Below, in pieces: positions 11,478 to 23,241 of a stretch of DNA of 64,000 bases. The translations under genes were made by a program, and so were the position numbers. The notes beneath the pieces were generated by a model that worked only from the letters and a program-made list of their open reading frames with translations, searched no databases and had not been told where the DNA came from. Source of the DNA: Sordariomycetes sp. S80-01Y (Eukaryota > Ascomycota > Sordariomycetes); NCBI GenBank assembly GCA_037042185.1, contig JAXQJY010000021.1, positions 806,001 to 870,000 of the forward strand, given 5' to 3'. Within the stretch, counting starts at the first letter, position 1, and each line of letters starts with the position of its first letter.

Positions 11478-14400
11478 CTTGCTTTCTGGATTTGTTGCTT
11501 CTGGAGGGAAAGGCTGCTGAACGGGAAGGTTGTATGTGATCAAGCCGGCTTGGTGATGGAAAGAATGGGCGACGACAAGCGCAGCTTGTGCAAAGAAGGG
11601 AAGAAGAGTAAGACGACGAACGAAAGGGGACTGGAAAAATTTCGAGGCTGAAGAGCAGAAGAACAGTATGTCGAGGCTGGGCGGTCCAACTACTTATACT
11701 ATCCTCCCCCCTCGGGACGTGGGCAAGGGCAAGCGACGCCGGGTTCGGGACAGCGTCGCCCGATCTCAGTCAAGGGCTCCCCCGAAACATGACGAAAGGG
11801 TAAGGGTTCTGCGACACACGGGGTCGTATATTGATGAAGAGCAAACGAAATGCCGTTGGTGCAGGGATGTGGGCGCCGGTAGTGAGCCTGCTTTGCTTCA
11901 AACACGCTCCGGGGGGCGGGTCCGCGCTTCTCCTCATCTGTCCAAGGAGGACCGAGCATTTATCTCAAACCTGTGCGCTGGCTTATCTGCCAAAGTCCCT
12001 ATTTGTGTCTAGATCTTCCCGCTTAAGAGCCGGAGCTGTAATAGGGTTGTCGCAGAGAGCGTAGTCGACAGCTCGACCTACTTGGCTTAAGCAACCTCCC
12101 AACAAGCAGCACAGGAAACCACCAGCGCTCAAAGCGCAAAGGCCCCGACCGTTTCAAAAGTCACCCATTTCACGTTTCGAATCTATTTCGACCCTACAAG
12201 GCCGCGTCGTCGCGTCGGTGGAAAACCTTCGGTCTCCCACTTTCCGTTTCGCCAACCGCCCCCGTTCATGCAACCCAGCTCAGGGGTATCGCCTGAAACG
12301 CCCCGCTTAAGCTTGTACGACTGGCTGAGAAAGCTTGTCTCGCTAGTATTGACCTGAGAAGTGTTCGAAACGCAGCACTGCGACTAATACGACGTTTGGG
12401 TTGATGGAGATAACCCACCAGTTAAGAGAGCTTAAGATTGTCGATCGGTTTGATGCTTCCGAAAGGGGCTTCGGTCGAAAGATTGGGTATCACGATGGGA
12501 TGTACGGAGGCACTGCTGGTTCTGAGATAGTATTGAAGAAAATCTGTCGCTCACTTCCAAGAAGAGACAGACTTTGCGCAGCCAATTCAATACCAGCAAT
12601 ATGCTGACAAGCTCAGGAAGGACATGGTATTATGCCCAGTTTTCACCGTCTCACAGCTGTATGCGGCGAGCTGATCATCGCGGCGAGCTGCAATCTCAAG
12701 CTGGGAATCATACTAACGACCTCTGTAAAATATCGGAAGATGCACTCATCGTTGACCTCTGTTCTAAAACGGGAAGTGCTTTGGCTCTTTCGCCGGTGGT
12801 TGTTCGTGAGTGTATCTCATGTAGAAGTGGCGGTAACTCAGGGGTAACCTAAAAAGGGGGGAAAGGCTCTTAGTAAGACTCTTGCGGAACATGCTCGTAT
12901 GAAGTAAACACTTGCATGCGGAGCATCGAACGTCACAATAGGCCCAGGGCATTTGCGTCACCTTCTATGTCCGACTGAGAGCCCGTTCTCCTTCGTCAGC
13001 GACTATGTCCCCGTGACGGACGACCCTAGCCGTCTTGACATGTGCAGAGCCCCCCCCCCCCAAACGTGGCGTGCAACATACGTCGATGGGGCCGACCCTT
13101 TTCAGTGCGAAGAGGTAAAAGGCACATCTCAGCAAGGCTGCGAGAGAACTGTTGTGAAGTGGATTCACCAGGGAATCCCTCTCGACGGCCAGCAATCTCG
13201 TGCCTCTGGGCTCGTCGCTTACCCTTATGCACCAACGCTGTGTTAACTACGCGCTGACTTCTGTTTGTCTATGGTAATGTTGGGTTTGACAGACGGTGTG
13301 CGCTTTGTCCTTGGTCATACTAACCAAGTACCAAAGACAGTGCAGCGGTGTAGTGATGACTTATTTATTTGATCATTCGACGAGACCCACGAGTCAGGGC
13401 TTCGGCCAGGGGCAGCCCCATTTGACGTCGCCGGGCGCGCCGGAGATGAGCACATCGAAGCTCTACAAGGCTCATCAGACCACAAAGATACCCATGATAC
13501 ATTGATTACTCCGAAAAGTGGCTGTGCTAGAAACTTTAAACTTGACGACGCAAAGTGCTCGTGTGAGGCTATGACAAGACAATTTGGAATTACTCGCGAT
13601 AGATAAGGTTAAGGCCTGGCAGCCATGGCAGCGGCGGATGCACGCCAACTCGCCCGTTCAAGCTTCCGATAGGGGGACACAATGCATGTCGCCAGATCCT
13701 GCATCCAACGTGTTGTGCAAGTGATGCGGTCACTGATCAACACTAGAGAATCAATGTTCTTCACTGGGAAGGGCTTTACGTAGGTTCCCATATCATAGTT
13801 CTTGGCTATGTCTCCATCGGCGGCCATCGGGGAGTCCCACAAGCAGGCGGTTGAAGGGTTCGGCGGCACTGTAACCGCCCAGTCGTGGACCAGGACGGAA
13901 TTATAGCAGCCGCCTTGATTCCTATCACTGAAACCAGGGGACCATGGCCGACCGCCGCCTGTGAGTATGGCCAATGTGGTAGGATCCCATTGCACTTTGC
14001 TGCGAATGGCTGCGCATCTGCGGTCGCCCCTTGGCTGCTGCATGTGGATTCAGGCTGTCGTAAAAAAACTGACCCAGTATCTCGGTGCACATCTGAGACA
14101 GCTTCTCTCGAGATAGCGAAATGCATTTCTGTCGGAGAGCTTTGGTCTTTCATAGAGTGAGTGCACTGAAGAGAGGGGGTGACGTCGTGTGTCGCTACCC
14201 CTGGGACGGGACGGGACGGAGTCCGATACGCTCCGTAAACGTGCGAGGAGGGCCTAAGAGCCAGCCGTCTCCCAACACCGTCTCAGATCCAGAAGCTACT
14301 CTTAGAGGGTAGCCGCGGGCTGTGCCACGCCGAGGCGGGGTTGATCATCTTGGTGAAGCATTCGGAGGCCGATGTCCAGAAGTTTCCGGTGAGTGTTGCG

Positions 14401-15211
14401 CAGGATCTCAGTCGCCGCCATCCTGGAACTCAGGGGGACCGACAGGCGCTTCAGTGGTTCGCGCTTGTTTTAGCGATTGACGATGGGTGAGCCGGGGTCA
14501 GAGCCGAGACGGAGAGAGACATGGTGCGTCAAGGCGCTCTCGCCGGGCTTTGGTAGTGAACGCTCCGGCTTTCCCTAGAAGCTGATTCGACCAGGCATAG
14601 CATCACAGAAGTTCCTTGGTCAGTCCAGACTTTTCACAGGATGAAGGTGAAGTGAAGTGCTGTTGAGAGAGAACTTCAAGTTGACGTGGAGGCGCGACGC
14701 GAGGTCATGACAGGCAGAGAAAGGCACTGTACTGTCCACTGACGTGCCCCACTGCCCAAGTGACGGGTGGCTCCTGCCTCCTGAAGTCCACCGACGGGCT
14801 CCGCTTCACCTAGCTCCAGCCAATTACACTTTTCTTGGCACGTGTGCTACAGTCGCGACTTGGCTGTGGCCGTTGGCGCACAGGCACTGTAAATTCGCAA
14901 GCCATGGCACTGTACCAACTGTCGCCGCTAGAAGCCAGCCAAACCTTCGGCGTGGTTTGAGATTCTCTCCAGCTTCAACATCCTCACATCTTCTCAGCAC
15001 GCACTTTCCTTTCCTTTTCCCTCCTTCCGCCCTGTCAAGACGAGCCAGCCGGGTCACAGGCTGCCACTCGCTTCTATTTGACAGACGTCATCTCTACGCG
15101 GAGACTTTCGCCCAGTCTGCATCGTTCTTGCAGCCATCGTTAGCTGCCGGATCAGCCTCGTCCCCTTACTTCCCGTCGCCTCCCCGACCAACGGCCTTGA
15201 CAACCGACATC
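11478..15211. other. 3.7 kb gene-poor spacer
   Basis: The left end holds the pectate lyase promoter and the right end the nrp1 5' leader, which is CT-rich near 14980-15030. A run of twelve C occurs at 13050..13061. The best open frame is minus strand 13609..14043 (144 codons from an ATG), without recognisable motifs or strong wobble-position bias; it could be a minor gene or chance. I see no transposon ends, tRNA or tandem array. Confidence 0.5.
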
Positions 15212-17439
15212 ATGTCTCAGCAGCCGCTTAACCAGTTCAACCCTGACCGTTATGTCGTTATCCACGTCGCGACGACTTGTGACGAGCACGGAGTTTACGT
15301 GACAAAGGACTCCGCCGAGGTGATTGAAATTGGCTGGATTCTGGTTGACGCCAACTCGCTCGATGAGGTACGGGCTGCCCAGCCGTCGCTCATTCGACGG
15401 TCACGCATTTGCCAAAATGTTGCTAACATTGGTCTTTTCCTAGCTACACCATGAGAGTGTGCTCGTGAAGCCCGTCAACACTCCAATCACTCCGTTGTGC
15501 AGTACGTTACCCATCCCGAAATTTCGCAGACGGAAGCTATGCCCCCCAACCCGCGTCGGCCGCCCACCAAGCAACAAAATCCCGTTTCACCTCGACCTCT
15601 GGGTGCAATTCGATATCACTGCGATGCGACATGATGCTTAGAATACTTTTGCTAACGTCAACCGTGTATAGCGAGCCTGACGACCTTGACCTGGGAGCAT
15701 GTTCGAAATGCCGGTACCTTTAGAGACGCTATCGCTCGCATTGACGCATTCGCTACCGAACACTTGACCTCCAAGAATCTCGACTTCGTCTTCGTTACAC
15801 TCGATGCCTGGGATCTTCGTGTCCAGATGCCACGCGAGGCTCGCGACAAGGCCGTTGTGCTGCCCCCTTACTTGCAGCATTCCCGCACCTTCGATCTCCG
15901 CACCGAATATCAGCGATGGCAGCAGCACCATCCCGAGTCTCTGCCCTTCGGCCCGTCGTTGCTAGCTAATATCTGCGCCGCCCTCGAAGTAGAGCCCGTT
16001 CAGTCGAGTGCTCCGATCAAGCACAATCTGCCCTTCCACCTCCAGGCTCTGGCCCCTGCCTCACCTCGCCGCGCCATGGAAGAGGCAGTCACCTTGTCTC
16101 GCGTCCTTGGCGGGTTGATCCGCAAGTCGCAGCCGCGCTCTGAACACCAAGACGTCCTGACTAGACCCATGGACGCCCGCGCTGATGTCCGAGCATTCCT
16201 TTCTGAGAGGAGTAAGGTCCTCCACATGTCAGGTCTGCCTCACGACACCACCCAGTCCGAGCTGGAGAGCTGGTTCACTCAGTTTGGCGGTCGCCCCATT
16301 GCTTTCTGGACTCTGCGCACTCCTGAGCAGCACAAGCCCACTGGCACTGGCTTTGCCGTCTTCTCTTCGCACGAGGAGGTGAGTCAATTCCACTAGCTCC
16401 CCGCAACCACATGCCCTAGTTGAACACCCACTGACGTTTCGGACAGGCTGCTGAGAGCTTGTGCATGAATGGTCGTGCTCTGAACGAGAAGGCTATCGAA
16501 GTGACGCCATCCTCTAGTAGGGTATTGGATCGCGCGCAGGATATCCTCACTCCCTTCCCGCCTAGTAAGAATCGCCCACGCCCTGGTGACTGGACTTGTC
16601 CATCGTGTGGCTTCTCGAACTTCCAACGTCGCACGGCCTGCTTCCGCTGCTCCTTCCCAGCGATGGGCTCTGGTCCTCAGGAGATGAGCGGGCCCGGCGG
16701 CTATGGAGGTGGCTACGGCGGCGGTGGCGGCTATGGTCCTCCCCACATGATGGGCCCTCCTCCTCACCACGGTGGTCATCATGGTCACATGGGTCATGGC
16801 GGCGGTCGCATGGGTGGTAGCGGTGTCGTGCCTTTCCGTGCTGGTGACTGGAAGTGCGGTAACGAAGTTTGCGGCTACCACAATTTCGCAAAGAATGTGT
16901 GCTGCCTTAGGTGCGGTGCCAGCCGCGCCGGTGCTGCTGTTGTTGCGGACTCTGGATACCCTGGACCCGGTGGTATGGACAACTCCTCGCAGTACAGCAT
17001 GAGCCAGGGCTCAATGTCTGGTACCCCCGGACCTGGCCCTGGACCTTTCGCCTCTGGTGGTTCCTTCGGCTCAGGTGCTGGCGGCTACAACCAGCATTTC
17101 GGAGGCCCTCCCAGTCACTTCCTGCCCTCTGGCATTGGTGGTGGTGCTGGTGGCTACCCTAGCGGCTTGAACACTCAGGGCTTCGGTTCCACTCCTGGCT
17201 CTCACTCCGCAGGTCCTTTTGACAGCCGTGCTGCTGAAGCTGCCTTCCAATCTGCGACTAACGGCCCAGCGTCTGCTGGCCCCTCGAACAACTTCTACAA
17301 CTCAAACAACAGCAACAATGGAGGTGAAGGCAACGATCCCTTCGCCTTTTTGAGCAGCGGCATGGGCGGCTTATCTGTCAGCGGAAGTAACGACGCTCGC
17401 CAGAACGGAAGCGGTGCGCCCAGCAAGTCGCCTGCCTAA
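15212..17439 (+). CDS. nrp1: Nrp1-like RNA-binding protein: decayed DEDDh exonuclease domain, RRM, two RanBP2 zinc fingers
   Basis: Four exons, 15212..15367, 15444..15501, 15672..16378 and 16447..17439, give 637 residues. Residues ~1-190 follow the Eri1/DEDDh exonuclease layout (IEIGWILVD, VKPVNTPITPLCTSLT, FVTLDAWDL). The catalytic Asp-x-Glu of motif I reads HVA, and the motif III His/Asp region reads RRAMEEA, so activity is not expected. An RRM lies at ~252-330 (KVLHMSGLPHD, TGTGFAVFSS). RanBP2-type fingers lie at ~353-378 (WTCPSCGFSNF..TACFRCSF) and ~440-466 (WKCGNEVCGYHNF..CCLRCGA), each with four Cys. The rest is Gly/Ser/Asn-rich. The architecture matches yeast Nrp1, a stress-granule RNA-binding protein. 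The start lacks an upstream alternative with conserved sequence. Confidence 0.88.
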
Positions 17440-18836
17440 ACATCAGCCGCGGACGGCCGCCATATTGCTGTGGACTGCCTTGAAGATTGTCACTATTAGT
17501 ACCATCTACGTGTATGGCGGTCGTGACTGTCAATGTTGCCATCAAAATCTACATTGGCGTGGAAGCAACAGATATATAGAGCACTGGAGCCACGGAAAGT
17601 TCCCTTGGCATTTACGCCTGTTTTCGGGCGAGGGGGCGAGTTGCAATTGGTATGTATCAGGTTGGGGAAATGGCTGGCTGGCTGGAGTGTCGGAAATGAT
17701 TTTCTTTACTTCTTTTTCTGTCCCTCTTTTGAGGTTGGGGACTTGACAAGCAGGGTGTTGAGGAGTGGCTGTGGTTGTTGAGATGGATACAAAAGTTGAT
17801 TACATCGGCGGCTTCTCTGGCTCTTACGTCGCGTTGGCTACAGCCTCGGCATTGTGGCAATCTCCTCCATTGTTTTCTCGACGACACCGGCAACATGGCC
17901 GAACCACAGGAGAGCCCACCCCTTTACGGACGGAGCTTGTTCGCTGAAATGGATGGAGGACGAAGGAACGGTTATCACGGGGTAAGGGTGGTACAGGGAC
18001 CGAGGTTTACATATTGCTGGATCAGGACAAACACGACGGTGTCCGGACGCGACGGTGCATAGCGATGGAGTCGCAGGGAATATTCTGGCTGTTCGCGATC
18101 TGTGGCTCTGGTATGAATAGCTCCTGGTCACCATTGTTCTTATGTCGTTTCATCACACTCACCTGCTTTCTCCGTCACACGCTGTTACTAAACCCTCGGC
18201 TCGCCTTGCGCTACCATCTGTTTGGCGTGCCCAATACTCCTGTTCGTGGCTTATTTGTACTCTTCTCACGTCTTCCTTTACATTTTTTCCTTCACACATT
18301 TGCTCTTCTGCTGGGAAAAACAACAACAAAATGGTGTAGAGGTGGCATGGGAGGAGTCGAGGTGTCCTGGAAAGACTCGGTGGTTGGCTTATGCTTCTTG
18401 ATTCACTTTGAAATATACAACTTCATATCTCAAGCACTGCCTTGCTCAAACTCTCATGAAGTGAACGAAAGATGGTAGTTGCGGCTCACGCTGTCTGGGG
18501 TGGTCTCAATACTGGGGTCCCTTTTAGCATCTTTACTGTGCCTGCGGCCAATCTATCTACGGTAAGATTTATTAGATCCTAGACCTGGACGAGTCGAGAA
18601 GACCGGCCCCTGATCAGAAGGGTGTATGGAGCTAACCCATGTGACTCCATTTCACCATAACCCGAAGTTGTGTTCTCTTTGAGATACGATCGTAACAGGA
18701 TCGTTGTATGTCTGCTTGTTATGACGTTCATTTCACCAAAAAGGAGTGGCCTGAACCGCCGAGCCGACTGGTAATAGGTAACTTGCGAAACGTGGCGAAA
18801 AGGAGATCAACCCTCATGCGCTCTCCTTCACCTATC
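17440..18836. other. convergent spacer, 3' UTRs
   Basis: About 1.4 kb between the convergent stops of nrp1 and the F-box-like gene. It contains T-rich and CT-rich tracts (for example 17690-17730 and 18270-18330) and no supported gene. Confidence 0.55.
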
Positions 18837-21005
18837 TCATCCGCGCATCCCCTCGCCATCTTTCTCGTCCTCACCGAATACAACGAAATCTTCTAACTTG
18901 AACCCCTCACTCTTCATCCAACCTCTCCAATCGAATCTCTCATCAAACCGCGGGTCGTTGACCTCGTTATCAGCTTGCAATCTCTGCATCCACTCCATGT
19001 CCAACTTTGGCGGCGCACCCATGAGCATCTTGTTCGCAAACGCTACCCAGCTTTGCTTGTCTTGCTGATCAGGGACCTCCGAGGTTTTATCCTTGGGTTC
19101 CTCGGGCACACAGACCCCACGGCGGATCTCGTCATCGAGCGAGTAGGCTGAATTCGAGTCTGAATCGTAGTCGTTGAGCTCGGAGCGATTCTCGTCTTCC
19201 TCGTCCCAGTAGCCCCAGGCCTGACACCGCAATGTCTCGTCTTCGTCTGCTTCGACGATATCGCGTTTTTGGGATGGAGTGAGGGTATCCCAGCGCTTCT
19301 TCCAGGCATGCTTTTTGCGCCAGTGGTGGACGTGCTCCATGTTCTCAAGCTTGTCTTCTTCGTCAGAAAGGTAGAGCTCTTCTTCGGTTGGAACGACGTT
19401 CTCGCCTGTTTCGTGGTTGAAGTAGCCCCATAGGATCATGTGTCGGATGTGCTTCTCAAGCTGCAGGCCCCGGGCGCAGGCCTCTTGCGGGATGAGTTCG
19501 TCGGGGCGCATGAGGTGGTTATGGTTCCCTTTGATGGCGCCGTAGCCTTCGCGGTGGAGGAGGCCGAGCTCGCCCATGGGTATGCCGTTGAAGGTCTTGT
19601 CGCCGGAGACGCAACGCTGCCACTGGGCGGGCGCAAGCTCGTAGTTGTACCGGAGCTTGAGTTCAAGAAGCTCGCGGAGATCTGTGAAGCGCTTGCGGAA
19701 GAGGAGCTGCCACAGACTGTACAAGGTCTTCTGACCCAGGAACAGTTGCATGAGCTCAACAGAGGCGGGTCCGTAGACGGGATCATTCGTGTGCATCGTA
19801 AGCTTCACAAAGAACAACTGCCCGTTGTATAGATCCTGATCGGACCAGAGCTTCCTGTTGCTCAGCAGAGCCATGCGGTGCTGTGTGGTCGTGATGTCCA
19901 TAAGAAGCCACATCCGTAGAAGGGTGTTGTACATGCCCTTCGGCATCAAGTGACCCTCTCTAGCGAGGATGGCGAGGATATCGCGAATTATCTTGTCGCG
20001 CCCCATAACGAGTTGGAGGTATTTCATGCCGGGGATTGTTCTGACTTTGTCCCTCTTTTCTGCTGGGAGGCTAGCTGGTGCGTGGTTGGCGTAGATTTGA
20101 CCCCATGTACGTCCCGTGGGATCGGGGATGAGATGTTTCTTGTACATGGTAAAGGGGAATACACGCTGTGCTTCGGGGCAGTGGCTCTTGAGCCAAATCC
20201 GCACGCTCGAGAGCATGTAGTTGTTTATAGTCTTCCTGAAAGTGGACGAGGCGATGTAGAGATTTAGGATGTCGCCGGCAGAGAGGTACTTTCCGAGCTC
20301 GACGGCGAGTTCAACTGAGGAGCTTAGTGCAGTGAGTATGTCTTTGCCATTATTAAGATTTTCAAAGGTCGACGAGGAACGTTTGGTCTCGTTGAATTTG
20401 AGGGAGGAGAGTTGTTTGGTGGTAGCGGAGATATCAGGTTTGTATGGGTCGCGGCCGTTAAAGTGTTTGTCGAGGATGGCCTGGGAGAAGACAAATCTCG
20501 TCTGACGACGACCGTTCTTTAGGAACTCCACAAACCTCACCTGTGGTCCCGGCTCTTCCTGCTCAGAATCTTTCCAGCCGTCTTCAGCAGACCCTAGAGA
20601 AGCCCCCTTTATCTCATCCTCCGCACGGTCAATCTCCCTCCTCCCTGGTCCTCTCAACTCGCTATCCTCAATGGCGTCCTCTATAATTCCCAGTATGAGA
20701 TCTCTCTGCACTTTGCTCGCCTCGGCTACCTTCTTGCCCAGATATGCCATGTCGAAATGCACGCACTCCTGGGAGACACACTGTCGCGCAACGGTGACGG
20801 CCTGCGCTTTTGTGAGTTGCCCCTCGAATTCGATGCTGACATCCTTGATGCGCTGGAGAACGGCGGTGGCGAAGTGGTCGGTTATGGTTGGGCAGAGCTC
20901 GCGCTCTCGGGCGGCTTCGACGATGCTGGCCTTGTCGTAGGGGGCATAGCGGGCCGAGGCGACGGAAGGGAGGGCTTGCCAGGGGAAGATGGCGGGGAAC
21001 TCCAT
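18837..21005 (-). CDS. large F-box-like orphan protein, 722 aa
   Basis: One intronless frame from ATG 21005 (MEFPAIFPWQALPS) gives 722 residues. The frame extends 60 codons further up, but that part looks like untranslated leader. Around residues 230-262 the segment LGKYLSAGDILNLYIASSTFRKTINNYM resembles an F-box helical motif (substrate adaptors of SCF ubiquitin ligases), though the usual leading LP is absent. The middle is ordered and aromatic-rich (TWGQIYANHAP, LLRMWLLMDITTTQHRMALL). The C-terminal third is acidic (LYLSDEEDK, YWDEEDEN) and ends with FDWRGWMKSEGFKLEDFVVFG. No signal peptide or membrane span. The F-box assignment is tentative; otherwise the protein is unrecognised. Length and codon use indicate a real gene. 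Confidence 0.75.
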   Translation of the reverse strand: MEFPAIFPWQALPSVASARYAPYDKASIVEAARERELCPTITDHFATAVLQRIKDVSIEFEGQLTKAQAVTVARQCVSQECVHFDMAYLGKKVAEASKVQRDLILGIIEDAIEDSELRGPGRREIDRAEDEIKGASLGSAEDGWKDSEQEEPGPQVRFVEFLKNGRRQTRFVFSQAILDKHFNGRDPYKPDISATTKQLSSLKFNETKRSSSTFENLNNGKDILTALSSSVELAVELGKYLSAGDILNLYIASSTFRKTINNYMLSSVRIWLKSHCPEAQRVFPFTMYKKHLIPDPTGRTWGQIYANHAPASLPAEKRDKVRTIPGMKYLQLVMGRDKIIRDILAILAREGHLMPKGMYNTLLRMWLLMDITTTQHRMALLSNRKLWSDQDLYNGQLFFVKLTMHTNDPVYGPASVELMQLFLGQKTLYSLWQLLFRKRFTDLRELLELKLRYNYELAPAQWQRCVSGDKTFNGIPMGELGLLHREGYGAIKGNHNHLMRPDELIPQEACARGLQLEKHIRHMILWGYFNHETGENVVPTEEELYLSDEEDKLENMEHVHHWRKKHAWKKRWDTLTPSQKRDIVEADEDETLRCQAWGYWDEEDENRSELNDYDSDSNSAYSLDDEIRRGVCVPEEPKDKTSEVPDQQDKQSWVAFANKMLMGAPPKLDMEWMQRLQADNEVNDPRFDERFDWRGWMKSEGFKLEDFVVFGEDEKDGEGMRG

Positions 21006-21424
21006 GGTGAATGACTTGCGAAGAGCCTGATTCTTGCACAAAATAGTGACTACTGTTAGGAGGTAGAACTTGTCTCGTGTGGGGAGGATGCGGTGCGAGT
21101 GGGAAGAGGTTAATGAACTCGGGCGTAATAGCCGTCTTGGCCATAAACACATCTTGGAGCACATAGTTGGTTTTCTGGTGCACAATCAAAAGAACAATAC
21201 TAAGAAAACGAGACGACTGCTTAGCCAATGGATCGTGATTGGCTTATGTGGTCGAGGTTGTATCTAGGCCAGTCAACATCTGGGGCATATCAGACGAAAC
21301 TCACTCACCTACCTTACCGGGGGCGCTGGGGGTTTGCCTGGCTTCGATTCACTGCGTCAAGATTGGAAAATTGCACATTGTTTCATGAATGTCGACATGT
21401 ACAAAAATCAAAAGCAAATCTCAT
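21006..21424. other. short spacer upstream of the F-box-like gene
   Basis: About 420 bp carrying the leader and promoter of the minus-strand F-box-like gene and the 3' end of the orphan exon to its right. No gene seen. Confidence 0.5.
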
Positions 21425-21694
21425 TCACTGCGCCGGATGGTACGCGAGGAAGACGTCGAGGTCGCGCACCATGTAGTCCCCAGCCCTGACCCTAAACTGA
21501 CCGCTCTCCTCCTCGTAGAACAACGCACCCTTAGCCATAGCCCATCTTTGCCTGACCTTCTTCGGCGGCTCCTCTTCCCGCGCCAGCTCTGCCAGCTCCC
21601 ATACATAGCGGCATTTCGCCAAGTGGCAAATTTGCTGGAACTCGGTCCCGCTGAGGTAACATGGCGCGCTCCCGTCACAACGGTGGACATCATC
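21425..21694 (-). pseudogene. orphan coding exon or gene fragment downstream of hat2
   Basis: A minus-strand frame begins right after a good acceptor (CTCATAG|GATGATG, last intron base 21695) and runs 89 codons to a TGA. It has no ATG at its start. The protein looks coding: RCDGSAPCYLSGTEF, CRYVWELAELAREEEPPKK, AKGALFYEEESG, GDYMVRDLDVFLAYHP, with G/C-rich wobble positions. The hat2 stop codon lies only 40 bp upstream on the same strand, leaving no room for a separate first exon outside hat2. It could be a 5'-truncated relic, a terminal exon reached by alternative splicing from hat2, or part of a gene overlapping hat2. I do not recognise the family. Confidence 0.45.
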
Positions 21695-21733
21695 CTATGA
21701 GGGCCAGCCCTTTGCCGCTAACTTCCACCTCGC

Positions 21734-23241
21734 CTATCGGTCGAGTTCATCGACCGGGATCTCGCCCTCATCCTTGCCTACGATGGACTCGGCGACTTTC
21801 CAGATCTGGAGGAGGTTGTCCTCGGCGGCGCTGGCGACGAGCCATGGCTCATTGAGGTTCCAGCTAAAGTCAGCCAGATGGTTCGTGTGGCCTCCGTGCA
21901 TGAACAGCCTGCACCGAGTTAGTGTAGCCGGAGAAAGGGGAGAATTCTGACATACAGTTCAGGCGGACCATCATCCTGGTCGTCAGGGAGCTGCTCCTCG
22001 CCGATACGAGCGAGGTCCCAGAAGATGATTCTCCTGTCATAACTAGCACTGCCCAAAATGCCAGCCTCGGTGGGGTGCCACGAAAGGGAAGTGACAGCGT
22101 CGTTGTGACCCTCAAGGGTGTGGACCTTCTCAGACATGTTTCGCAGATCCCAGATACCGATGGTCTTGTCGGCGGAAGCTGTGGCAACCAAAACCTCCTG
22201 GTTGGGGTTGAAGGCCAATGCGTTGATGGCATCCAGATGACCACGGCGAGCGACGACAGCGGCCTTGTCCGTCTCAGGGTTGCGCGTATCAACAATTTGC
22301 AGCGTCAAGTCGTCAGACACTGAACCGATGAAGTTCTTAGAGATTGGGTGGTACTGAACGTCGTTGACGATCTGAGTGTGATGCTTGTATTGGCGCGTAG
22401 GCTTGAGCACCTTCATGTCGGCCTCCAGCTTCTTCAAGTCCCAAAGGCACATGGTAGTATCCTCACTTCCGGACGCTAGGCACCCTTCCTCGTGGGGGCT
22501 CCAGTTCAGACCGAATCCTTCCATCTTGTGGCCAACAAGTTCGATTTGAGGAATGATCTTGCCCTGAGTGACCGGCTCGTTAGGGTGCTTCGTGCGGTCG
22601 AATATTAAGATCTTGCCGTCGACACACAGAGTTGCGATGATGTCGGGATTTTGAGGTTGGTATCGGGCCTTGTTCACCTCACCGGGGTGCTCGATCTTGT
22701 GGACGATCTCGCACTTCAGGCCGGCCACGTCAGCAGACTTGCCGTAGCCACCGATTTCGCCGGTCTCCTCATTGTAGTCGTCGGGGTTTGGCGAGACGGA
22801 TTTGGGAATCTGAACATCTGCAATCTGGAGGTAGTTTGGGCTGTCGTCCGAGGTGTGGGTGCCGAGCAACAAGCGGTGGGTGCGGTAGTTTTGGCCTTCG
22901 ACGTCCTTCACATCAGGAAACCACTGAGTGGTGAGGGTCGGCCACGTCAAAGCTTTCCTACACTGTGTCAGGGCTGGACAAGATCACGAGTCCAATCGAG
23001 CTTACCCTAAAATCATGTCGTAGAGGAAGGGGGAGTTCTTCTTCCATGTCTTGTACTCTAGGACCCGTTAAATACGCCAAACGAGCCGTTCCATCAGCAT
23101 GCTTACCCTCATTGATGAGACGTTCGCCCTGGTCCGAGGCATCGTCGGCCACTGTCATGCGTTAGTTCCGGTGCGAATGAGGTCATCTGGGAGCTATAGC
23201 TCACTCTCAATATCAGGGTCAACCTCTTGAGCCGGCGCCAT
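21734..23241 (-). CDS. hat2: Hat2/RbAp46-48 WD40 histone-binding protein
   Basis: Five exons, 23205..23241, 23107..23151, 23006..23057, 21956..22957 and 21734..21908, give 436 residues. All four introns have GT-AG ends and phases fit. The N-terminal histone H4-binding helix region reads LINEEYKTWKKNSPFLYD followed by ALTWPTLTTQWFPD, diagnostic of RbAp48/Hat2/Msi1. WD40 repeats follow (GFGLNWSPHEEGCLASGSED, HLDAINALAFNP, LATASADKTIGIWDLR-like), ending DNLLQIWKVAESIVG. Family members escort H3-H4 in the type B histone acetyltransferase Hat1-Hat2, and paralogues serve CAF-1, PRC2 and Rpd3 complexes. Hat2 versus the Msi1/CAC-3 paralogue is a judgement from the MAPAQ-type N-terminus. Divergent from xrn1. 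Confidence 0.92.

Noticed and set aside
10608-11651. 347-codon plus-strand frame over the pectate lyase gene
   Set aside because: Antisense shadow of the PL3 gene, which has a signal peptide, a phase-correct intron and family motifs.
14744-15211. 156-codon N-terminal extension of the nrp1 frame
   Set aside because: Open by chance in the leader; the conserved exonuclease-like sequence begins right after the ATG at 15212, and the extension is CT-rich leader DNA.
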